A stretch of 9,965 bases of DNA from CAYLNK01 sp964384675 (GTDB lineage Bacteria; Acidobacteriota; Thermoanaerobaculia; UBA5066), in assembly GCA_964384675.1 (NCBI GenBank), contig CAYLNK010000257.1, positions 1-9,965 on the forward strand, written 5' to 3'. The notes below the pieces were generated by a model. It had not been told where the DNA came from and made no database searches. It saw only the letters and a program-made list of their open reading frames with translations. Of the stretch, positions 1 to 5,414 are shown piece by piece (position 1 is the stretch's first letter; every line of letters starts with the position of its first letter). The position numbers and the translations under genes are program-made.

Positions 1-474
1 CTCTCGCAGCGCGGGAAGACGGACTCGCTCAAGTACGTCTCCAGCTGGATCCCGCTCGTCACCCGCGCCCGCCTGCATCACGAGCTGCCGAGACCCGGCT
101 CGCGCGAGAGCGATCTCTTCGACCTGGTGACCGAGGACTCGGACGGCAAGGTCCTCCACCTGGCGCACCGCTCGTCGCGCGGGACGCCCGAGGCGCTCAA
201 GGAGTTCATCGACCGCGTGGTGGCGGCCAAGACCGCCCGGATCAAGACCGGCGATGTCGGCGGCGCGCTCCTCGTGGCCCCCTCCTTCGACGAGGCCGCC
301 GCGGACGTCTATCGCGCCGCCACCAAGCAGGAGGGCGAGACCCGCGGCTGGACGTTCGGCGCGATCGAGGCGCTGACCGACTACGAAGGGTTCGTGAGGA
401 TCGGCGCACGGCGGGGCTTCCACCTGCTGCTCCTCGCCGAGACCGCCGACTCCTTCGAGCTTCTACTCCCCTAG
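1..474 (+). CDS. Unrecognised protein, C-terminal part (5' end outside window)
   Basis: The frame is open from the first base of the window to a TAG at 472-474, giving 157 residues of C-terminal sequence; the true start lies upstream of the window. An internal GTG at 127 is possible but the reading frame continues cleanly upstream with the same composition (it begins LSQRGKTDSLKYVSSWIPLV), so I treat this as a truncated longer gene. The visible part looks like a soluble mixed alpha/beta domain: a long amphipathic helix (EALKEFIDRVVAAKTARI), a hydrophobic strand (GGALLVAP), another helix with DEAAADVYRAA, and a closing hydrophobic strand (FHLLLLAE). There is no signal peptide or membrane segment in the visible part. 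I do not recognise the family. The helix/strand/helix pattern could fit a nuclease-like or sensory alpha/beta fold, but no catalytic motif is clear. Its 3' end overlaps the convergent thrC by 12 bases. Confidence 0.75.
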   Translation, partial: LSQRGKTDSLKYVSSWIPLVTRARLHHELPRPGSRESDLFDLVTEDSDGKVLHLAHRSSRGTPEALKEFIDRVVAAKTARIKTGDVGGALLVAPSFDEAAADVYRAATKQEGETRGWTFGAIEALTDYEGFVRIGARRGFHLLLLAETADSFELLLP

Positions 475-1773
475 CTCGACCCTGATCAGGGAATCGAGCT
501 CCGCTGCCTCCGGGAGCCGCCGGATCGGGTTGGCGAGGCGCCCGCTCCCCTCGTGGTACGCCATCGCCGCGCCGGAGAATTTCAGCGCGTGGGCCGTCGC
601 GACGACCACCACGCGGTCGTGTTGCCTGATCACGCCCGCCGCCCGCAGCTTGGCCGCGCCCGCGAGAGCCACCGCGGAGTTGGGGCAGATCGCGAGCCCG
701 TGCCGGTTGGCGAGCGCGAACGCGTCCATCAGCTCCTCCTCGGTCACCCGCTCCACGACGCCGTCGAACGCCTCGATCTCGCGCCGCGCCTTCGGGTGGG
801 AGACCGGTGCGCCGATCCGGATGGCGGACGCCGCGGTCGGCCCCGCGACGCGTGTCACGCGCTCCTTGAAGCCGCCCAGGAACGACCGGTAGAACGGGTC
901 GGCAGCCTCGGCCTGGATCCCCGCCAGGCGGGGACGCTTCTCGATCACCCCGAGGTCGAGCCACTCGCGGAGGCCCTTGCCGATCGCCGAGAGGTTGCCG
1001 GCGTTGCCCACCGGCACCACGAACCAGTCCGGGACCTCCCAGCCGAGGTCGTGGATCGCCTCCCACCCGATCGACTTCTGCCCCTCGATCCGGACCGGGT
1101 TCTTGGAGTTGAGGAGGTAGACCGGGCGCCGCGAGGTCAGGTCGGCCACGGCGCGCATGCAGCCGTCGAAGTCTGTGGGCAGGCCGATCGTCGTCGCACC
1201 GTACTGGAGCGCCTGGGAGAGCTGCTCGCCGGTGATCTTGGCGTCGGGGACGAGGACGACGGCCCGCATCCCGGGCGCCTCGGCGACGTACGCCGCGAGC
1301 GCGGCCGAGGTGTCGCCCGTGGAGGCGCAGGCCGCGATCGGGACGCCGAGGTGCCGGGCCCAGGAGACGCCCACCGTCATCCCCCGGTCCTTGAACGAGA
1401 GGGTCGGGTTCTCCCCCTCGTGCTTCACGTGGAGGCGCGACAGGCCGAGCCGCTCCCCGAGCTCCCGCCCGGGGTAGAGGCGGGTGCTTCCCTCGGGCTT
1501 GCTGACGATCGACGCCTCGGGGAGCGGCGGGAAGACGTGCTCGCGATAGCGCCAGACGCCGCTCGTCTCGTACGCCGGGGTGGTGGCCGCCGGGAGCGCC
1601 GCGCGCCGCCGGTCGAAGAGGTCGCGCCACCCGGCGCCGTCGCGCCCGAAGGCGCGGAGGTCGGGCACGACGTCGAGGAGGTCCCCGCACGCGCGGCACG
1701 AGGTGAGCACCTCCCCGATCGGGAACTCGGCTTGGCAGGAGACGCAGCGGAAGGCGGAGAGGGGCTTCGTCAC
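463..1773 (-). CDS. thrC: Threonine synthase
   Basis: Cytoplasmic PLP enzyme (EC 4.2.3.1) converting O-phosphohomoserine to threonine, the last step of threonine synthesis. The 436-residue protein starts with a zinc-ribbon-like segment (C10, C13, C26, C29), common in bacterial and archaeal ThrC. The PLP lysine is K128 in SFKDRGM, STGDTSAALAAY follows at about 151-162, and the glycine/asparagine loop GNAGN (256-260) binds the cofactor phosphate. ALKFS near 396-400 matches the family C-terminus. These features separate it from cysteine synthase; a cysteate synthase-like paralogue is the main alternative but less likely given a thrB end at the other edge of the window. The start is GTG at 1773; there is no clear Shine-Dalgarno, and a TACACT hexamer (1787-1782) lies only 8 bases upstream. 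The ABC permease ends 34 bases upstream on the same strand, so co-transcription is possible. Confidence 0.95.
   Translation of the reverse strand: MTKPLSAFRCVSCQAEFPIGEVLTSCRACGDLLDVVPDLRAFGRDGAGWRDLFDRRRAALPAATTPAYETSGVWRYREHVFPPLPEASIVSKPEGSTRLYPGRELGERLGLSRLHVKHEGENPTLSFKDRGMTVGVSWARHLGVPIAACASTGDTSAALAAYVAEAPGMRAVVLVPDAKITGEQLSQALQYGATTIGLPTDFDGCMRAVADLTSRRPVYLLNSKNPVRIEGQKSIGWEAIHDLGWEVPDWFVVPVGNAGNLSAIGKGLREWLDLGVIEKRPRLAGIQAEAADPFYRSFLGGFKERVTRVAGPTAASAIRIGAPVSHPKARREIEAFDGVVERVTEEELMDAFALANRHGLAICPNSAVALAGAAKLRAAGVIRQHDRVVVVATAHALKFSGAAMAYHEGSGRLANPIRRLPEAAELDSLIRVELGE
473..500. repeat. Large palindrome at the convergent 3' ends of the left-hand gene and thrC
   Basis: A nested dyad starts on the last two bases of the left-hand gene's stop codon. 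The outer arms AGCTCGA (473-479) and TCGAGCT (494-500) are perfect 7-bp complements. The inner CCCTGATCAGGG (480-491) is a perfect 12-base palindrome, separated from the right arm only by AA. Folded as RNA it gives a 7-bp stem, a 2-base bulge and a CCCT/AGGG stem with a GATC loop. Its position between two convergent genes suits a bidirectional terminator or mRNA 3'-end stabiliser. No U-tract follows on either strand, so it is not a textbook intrinsic terminator. It lies inside the coding end of thrC. Confidence 0.6.
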
Positions 1774-1781
1774 GGCGCGGG

Positions 1782-1787
1782 AGTGTA
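1782..1787 (-). promoter_or_regulatory. Possible -10 element directly before thrC
   Basis: On the - strand the hexamer TACACT lies 8 bases before the thrC GTG. It matches the -10 consensus TATAAT at four of six positions. No good -35 is present at 16-18 bases (TGAGGC at 17). If used, transcription would start at or next to the GTG, giving a leaderless or nearly leaderless mRNA, which would fit the absence of a ribosome-binding site. This is weak evidence, in a GC-rich background. Confidence 0.25.
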
Positions 1788-1807
1788 CGCGTGGCCCGTG
1801 CCTCGCC

Positions 1808-2932
1808 TCACGAGACCGTCTTCTGGAACGCCCGGGTGCTGCGGGCGACGAGGAAGAGGGAGAGGAGGACGAGCGCGGCGACGTTCGGCCACAGGTCCAG
1901 GAACGTGGCGCCCCGGATCACGATGCCGCGGGAGATCGCGATGAAGTGCGTCGCCGGGAGGAGCTTCGAGATCAGGCGCAGCGGAGCCGGGAGCGCCGAG
2001 AGCGGGAAGACGTAGCCCGAGAGGAAGACGGACGGCAGGAGGAGCCCCTGCGCCCGCTGCATCGCCTCCATCTGGGTCTTCGACTGCGCCGAGACCATCA
2101 GCCCGAGCGCGAGGAGCGCGAAGAGGTAGACCGTCGAGAGCGCGAGGAGGAGAGGAAGGCTGCCGTGGATCGGAACCCGGAACACGGTCGTCATCAGGAA
2201 GAGGATGACGACCAGCTGGAGGAACCCGAGCAGGAGGTACGGCAGGAGCTTGCCGAGCACGACGGCGACGGGGGAGGCCGGCGTCACCATGAGCTGCTCC
2301 AGCGTGCCCCGCTCCCTCTCTCGCACGATCGAGAACGACGCGAGCATGGTCCCGGAGAACGTCAGCAGGATCGCCACGAGCCCGGGGATCAGGAGGTTCG
2401 CGCTTCGCGAGTCGGGGTTGAAGAGGACCTGCGGGAAGGGGCGGAGCGACATCTCTTGCGCGCCAACCTTGCCCTTCCGGCCGACCTTGCGGCTCAGCTC
2501 GTCGAGCGACCTCGACAGCGCCACGCCGTTGGCGGCGCCGAGCGTCTGCGAGGAGACGTTCGAATCGGAGCCGTCGATCAGGACCAGGAAGTCGGCGGGC
2601 CGGCCCGCCAGGCGGTTGCGCGCGAAGTCCGGCGGGATCTCCAGGCCGACCGAGGCCCGCCCGGCGACGATCTCCTGCCGCAGCTCGTCGCGCGAGTCGA
2701 CGTAGCGCGAGACCGCGAACGTCGAGGTGGCCGCGAAGTCGCGGACCAGCTGCCGGCTCTCCTCGGTGCGGCTCCGGTCGAGGACCGCGGTGGGCACGTG
2801 CTTGACGTTCGTGTCGATGACGCCGAAGAGGACGAGCTGGAAGATCGGGACGCCCGCCGCGAACATCAGCGTCCCCTTGTCCCGGACCATCTGGAGCGCC
2901 TCCTTGCGGAGGACGGAGAGGAAACCGCTCAT
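1808..2932 (-). CDS. ABC-2 type transporter permease (YbhS/YbhR-like)
   Basis: Inner-membrane subunit of an ABC-2 exporter, 374 residues. It has one N-terminal membrane helix (about 22-39), an extracytoplasmic domain of roughly 140 residues (40-177), then about five more hydrophobic segments (near 179-203, 225-250, 258-282, 295-312 and 345-363). Between helices two and three is the conserved ERERGTLEQLMVTP segment (205-218), typical of this family and thought to contact the ATPase. The ATG at 2932 shares bases with the ATPase stop (ATGA, 2932-2929), and GGGAG lies 6 bases upstream (2943-2939), so the start is well supported. Only one permease gene is present, whereas the E. coli ybhGFSR locus has two; the functional pore would therefore be a homodimer. 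The substrate is unknown. The last gene of the coupled export block; thrC follows. Confidence 0.92.
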   Translation of the reverse strand: MSGFLSVLRKEALQMVRDKGTLMFAAGVPIFQLVLFGVIDTNVKHVPTAVLDRSRTEESRQLVRDFAATSTFAVSRYVDSRDELRQEIVAGRASVGLEIPPDFARNRLAGRPADFLVLIDGSDSNVSSQTLGAANGVALSRSLDELSRKVGRKGKVGAQEMSLRPFPQVLFNPDSRSANLLIPGLVAILLTFSGTMLASFSIVRERERGTLEQLMVTPASPVAVVLGKLLPYLLLGFLQLVVILFLMTTVFRVPIHGSLPLLLALSTVYLFALLALGLMVSAQSKTQMEAMQRAQGLLLPSVFLSGYVFPLSALPAPLRLISKLLPATHFIAISRGIVIRGATFLDLWPNVAALVLLSLFLVARSTRAFQKTVS

Positions 2933-4047
2933 CGTGAGCTCCCTTCGGCGGCCCGCGCCGCGGTCGTGTTCGGCGGGGGCGCTCCGCCCCCCGCGCCCCC
3001 AGGGGACGCCGTCGGCTCCTTCGTCGCCGCGGCTTGAAGCCTGGTGAGCCTCACGAAGACGTCCTCGAGAGACGCCCCGATCGGCCGGATCCGGACGGTG
3101 GACGCCGCGCTCCCGCGGAGCGCCGCGGCGATCTCTTCGTCGGGGGCCGCGCCCCTCACCAGGAGGTGGACGGCGTTCCCGAAGATCGTGACGTCGTCGA
3201 CGAAGGGGAGGAGCCGGGCGCGCCCCATCACGGCGGCGGCCCCGCCCTCGTCGCACTCCACCTCCACCCGGCGCATCCCGTCCGGGGTGACGTCGGACCG
3301 GCCCATCAGCTCGGACGGCGTCCCCTGGGCGAGCATCCGGGACAGGTAGAGGTAGCCGACGGTGCCGCACCGCTCGGCCTCGTCCATGTAGTGCGTGGTG
3401 ACGACGAGCGTGACGTCCTTCGCCGCCAGCTCGAACAGGAGGTTCCAGAGCTCGCGGCGCGCCACCGGGTCGATGCCGGCGGTCGGCTCGTCGAGGAAGA
3501 GGACCCGCGGCTCGTGCATCATCGCGGCGGCCAGGGAGAGCCGCTGCTTCCAGCCGCCGGAGAGCTGGCCGGAGAGGCGGTGCCGGTACGGGCCGAGGTT
3601 CGTCAGCTCGATCGCCCACTCCATCCGCTGCTTCCGGAGCGGCCCCTTCAGCTTGTAGACCGAGGAGAAGAAGTCGAGGTTCTCCAGCACGGTGAGGTCC
3701 TCGTAGAGGGAGAACTTCTGGGGCACGTAGCCGATGCGGCTCCGGATCGCCTCGCTCTGGGTCCTCACGTCGAGGCCGTCCACCGTGGCCGAGCCCGCGC
3801 TCGGGGCGAGGAGGCCGCAGAGGATCCGGATCAGCGTCGACTTGCCGGAGCCGTTCGGGCCGAGGAGCCCGTAGATCTCGCCGCGGCGCACGGTGAGCGA
3901 GACGGCGTCGAGAGCGCGGAACCTCGCGAAGTCGCGGGTCACGCCGCGGACCTCGATGCCGTAGGCGCTCGAGCCCGCTGCGGCGACGGACGCGGCGGTC
4001 GTTCCGGCCGCGGGCACGGCGTCGGAGGCGAGAGCGAGCGCGCTCAC
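2929..4047 (-). CDS. ABC transporter ATPase (YbhF/DrrA-like)
   Basis: Cytoplasmic nucleotide-binding subunit driving the adjacent ABC-2 permease; 372 residues with one ATPase domain. Motifs in order: Walker A GPNGSGKST (63-71), Q-loop Q110, signature LSGGW followed by KQRL (162-170), Walker B VLFLDE (182-187), D-loop region GIDP, and switch histidine H219 in TTHYMDEAE. The tryptophan in place of the usual signature glutamine is, from memory, common in the YbhF group. A DrrA-type C-terminal domain (about 257-335, ending EDVFVRLT) is followed by a low-complexity tail rich in Gly, Pro and Ala (about 347-368). The first 30 residues are Ala/Ser-rich and poorly conserved-looking. The start is GTG at 4047, chosen because it overlaps the HlyD stop as GTGA; there is no strong Shine-Dalgarno, only a G-run, so translation is probably coupled. 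The 3' end overlaps the permease as ATGA. Confidence 0.94.
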   Translation of the reverse strand: MSALALASDAVPAAGTTAASVAAAGSSAYGIEVRGVTRDFARFRALDAVSLTVRRGEIYGLLGPNGSGKSTLIRILCGLLAPSAGSATVDGLDVRTQSEAIRSRIGYVPQKFSLYEDLTVLENLDFFSSVYKLKGPLRKQRMEWAIELTNLGPYRHRLSGQLSGGWKQRLSLAAAMMHEPRVLFLDEPTAGIDPVARRELWNLLFELAAKDVTLVVTTHYMDEAERCGTVGYLYLSRMLAQGTPSELMGRSDVTPDGMRRVEVECDEGGAAAVMGRARLLPFVDDVTIFGNAVHLLVRGAAPDEEIAAALRGSAASTVRIRPIGASLEDVFVRLTRLQAAATKEPTASPGGAGGGAPPPNTTAARAAEGSSR

Positions 4048-4982
4048 GACCGCCCCCCGAGCGTGGCGAGGACGGCCATCCCGGGCTTGAGGACCGGGGT
4101 CGGTGCGAGCGCCAGCTTCACGGCGAACACGGTGTCGTTCCGCTGCTCCAGGGTCTGCACGTTGCGGGGCGTGTACTCGGCCCTCGTGCCGATCTCCACG
4201 ACGCGGGCGGCGAACGGCCGGTCGGGGAAGGTGTCGATCGTCACCTCGGCGTCCTGTCCCAGCGTGACGAGACCGAGCTTCGTCTCCGGGACGAAGACGC
4301 GCACCCAGAGCTGCGACGGCTCGAGCAGCGAGGCGACCGGCTGGCTGGGCGAGACGAGGTCCCCGGGCCGCAGGTCGAGCGACTGCACCACGCCGTCGGC
4401 CGGCGCGCGGACGATCGTCTCCTCGCGCTGGCGCTCCAGGTAGGCGAGGCGGCTCTCTTCGCGGGTGAGCCCGGCGTAGGCGGCGGCGACGTCCTCGCTC
4501 CGGCTCCCGCTCTTCAGCTCGGCCAGGAGCTGGCGCCGGGTCTCGGCGCTGGCGCGGGCCGCGTCGCACTGCTGGGCCGAGACGATCCCCTTCCGGAGGA
4601 GCGCCTCCAGCCGCTGGCGGTCGCTCTCCGCGTTCTCCCAGTCGACCCGGGCCCGCGCGAGCTCCTCCGAGCGGGGTCCCTTCTTCACGAGCGCGAGGCG
4701 GGCGCGCGCCTCGTCGACGCGGCCGCGCTGCTCGCTGATGGAGAGGTCGAGGAGGTCGGCCTCGAGCGTCACGAGGGGATCGCCGGTCGTCACCGGGTCC
4801 CCTTCGTCGACGTGCACGCGGGCGACGCGGCCTCCTACCAGAGAGCCGACCTCCACGTCGCGGGCCTCGAGCGTACCGGAGACGTGGAGTCCCGGCTTCA
4901 CGCGTCCCTGGTGGGCGCGCACGACGGCTCCGGAGCCGAGCAGGAGCAGCAGGGCGGGGACGATCCGCTTCATCTTCTTCAC
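4044..4982 (-). CDS. HlyD/YbhG-type membrane-fusion (periplasmic adaptor) protein
   Basis: Periplasmic adaptor of the export system, 312 residues. An N-terminal basic, hydrophobic segment (about 1-23, MKKMKRIVPALLLLLGSGAV) acts as a signal peptide or anchor. The first half of the lipoyl-like hairpin (about 33-76) is followed by a long charged alpha-helical hairpin (about 80-185), the second lipoyl half (TIVRAPADGVV at 189-199 to about 222) and a beta-barrel region (about 224-310). This order is that of YbhG/HlyD proteins, which link an inner-membrane ABC exporter to an outer-membrane channel; its presence implies a Gram-negative envelope. No TolC-like gene is visible here. The GTG start at 4982 is preferred over ATG 4973 because GAGGAGG (4994-4988) is spaced 5 bases from it and because it overlaps the stop of the small upstream gene as GTGA. 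The stop overlaps the ATPase GTG in the same way. Confidence 0.93.
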   Translation of the reverse strand: MKKMKRIVPALLLLLGSGAVVRAHQGRVKPGLHVSGTLEARDVEVGSLVGGRVARVHVDEGDPVTTGDPLVTLEADLLDLSISEQRGRVDEARARLALVKKGPRSEELARARVDWENAESDRQRLEALLRKGIVSAQQCDAARASAETRRQLLAELKSGSRSEDVAAAYAGLTREESRLAYLERQREETIVRAPADGVVQSLDLRPGDLVSPSQPVASLLEPSQLWVRVFVPETKLGLVTLGQDAEVTIDTFPDRPFAARVVEIGTRAEYTPRNVQTLEQRNDTVFAVKLALAPTPVLKPGMAVLATLGGRS

Positions 4983-5233
4983 GACGACCTCCTCGCGGTC
5001 AGGTTGGTGGCGGTGGGGGCGAGCCGGCGGAGCCGGGGATCGAGCGACTGCGCGAAGCGGTCGATCGCCTCGGCGTCGAGCGCGGCGAGGGCGGCGATCT
5101 CGACGGCGGCGAGCTCGTGCCCCTCCGCCCGGAAGTGGAGGAGCGCCTCGTGCGGGGCGGAGGCGAACGCACCTCGCAGCTCCCGATCCGTGGCCAGCCT
5201 CCCGATGAAGTTCTCGACGTTTCGCTGGGACAT
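4979..5233 (-). CDS. Small Os1348-like NHLP-clan protein
   Basis: An 84-residue soluble, acidic/alpha-helical protein. The pattern VENFIGRLATDRELRGAF, then helix-favouring sequence, then ALDAEAIDRFAQSLDPRL, resembles from memory the Os1348 family of the NHLP clan, relatives of Nif11 and nitrile-hydratase-like RiPP leader peptides; members have no established function. Visible differences from a classical precursor: no double-glycine cleavage site, no cysteine, and only a 14-residue tail (71-84, LAPTATNLTARRSS) after the conserved part. The ATG at 5233 is chosen because GGAGG (5243-5239) sits 5 bases upstream; an in-frame ATG at 5254 would add seven residues but has no Shine-Dalgarno. Both ATGs belong to the two arms of a perfect inverted repeat. 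The stop overlaps the HlyD start as GTGA, so this is the first gene of the coupled export block. It could be a peptide substrate, a leader-like adaptor or a small regulator; the choice between these is open. Confidence 0.75.
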   Translation of the reverse strand: MSQRNVENFIGRLATDRELRGAFASAPHEALLHFRAEGHELAAVEIAALAALDAEAIDRFAQSLDPRLRRLAPTATNLTARRSS

Positions 5234-5255
5234 GGGGGCCTCCGTTTCCCCCATG
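5231..5255 (-). promoter_or_regulatory. Hairpin enclosing the ribosome-binding site and start codon of the small gene
   Basis: Perfect inverted repeat CATGGGGG (- strand 5255-5248) and CCCCCATG (5238-5231), 8-bp arms with a 9-base loop AAACGGAGG. The loop holds the Shine-Dalgarno GGAGG and the 3' arm holds the ATG used by the small gene. If transcribed with both arms, the start codon would be paired in a GC-rich stem. This could limit initiation or respond to a factor or to melting. If transcription starts within the left arm, it would instead be a DNA dyad near the start site. Confidence 0.6.
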
Positions 5256-5289
5256 TCACGAAGCGTGCCGTGCCGTCGCGAGCCCGGGT

Positions 5290-5305
5290 CAAGGCGACAA
5301 GGCGA
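5290..5305. repeat. Tandem 8-bp direct repeat
   Basis: CAAGGCGA occurs twice with no gap (5290-5297 and 5298-5305). It lies about 57 bases upstream of the small gene's start in the only sizeable intergenic region. It may be a regulator site or chance in GC-rich sequence. Confidence 0.45.
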
Positions 5306-5397
5306 TCGGTATCAACGCTTTACGCCATGAGAGCGGGCGTGTCTCCGGTGCGTACCGCTGCGAGCGCGCCGACAACCTGTCAGGAAACAGACACCGT

Positions 5398-5412
5398 CTC
5401 CCGCCTCGGGAG
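5398..5412 (-). terminator. Possible terminator after the sigma-54 activator gene
   Basis: Two bases past the activator stop, the - strand carries CTCCCG-AGG-CGGGAG, a perfect 6-bp GC-rich stem with a 3-base loop. A modest pyrimidine-rich stretch (TGTCTGTTTCCT) follows a few bases later rather than a clean U-run. It could end or attenuate transcription between the regulatory pair and the export block; the call is moderate. Confidence 0.45.
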
Positions 5413-5414
5413 GT

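Larger units (their letters stand above)
5256..5414 (-). promoter_or_regulatory. Intergenic control region of the small-protein/exporter block
   Basis: This 160-base gap separates the sigma-54 activator from the export block on the same strand and should hold the promoter of the block. It contains a hairpin just after the activator stop (5398-5412), a dyad CCGACA-ACC-TGTCAG (5369-5383) and a perfect tandem CAAGGCGA repeat (5290-5305). I find no convincing sigma-70 promoter. The best -24/-12-like match on the - strand is CGGCACG, four bases, GTGAC (5270-5255), which has the -24 GG but GA instead of GC at -12, so it is degenerate. No RNA gene or coding frame is evident. Confidence 0.4.

Noticed and set aside
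553..3037. Overlapping + strand open frames opposite thrC and the permease
   Set aside because: They lack recognisable domains, are extremely Arg/Glu-rich and lie opposite well-supported genes.
2933..3619. Extension of the permease frame upstream of 2932
   Set aside because: Out-of-frame shadow of the ATPase; the ATG at 2932 has GGGAG at good spacing.
4048..4569. Extension of the ABC ATPase frame upstream of 4047
   Set aside because: It is a shadow over the HlyD gene with no ABC-like sequence; the GTG at 4047 overlaps the HlyD stop.
5234..5254. Upstream ATG at 5254 as the start of the small protein
   Set aside because: No ribosome-binding site precedes it, whereas GGAGG is 5 bases before the ATG at 5233, and family-like similarity starts there. 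It is not excluded.
4979..5254. Classical double-glycine bacteriocin or Cys-rich RiPP precursor
   Set aside because: No GG or GA cleavage site, no cysteine, and no C39-peptidase transporter, radical SAM, YcaO or lanthionine synthetase in the window.
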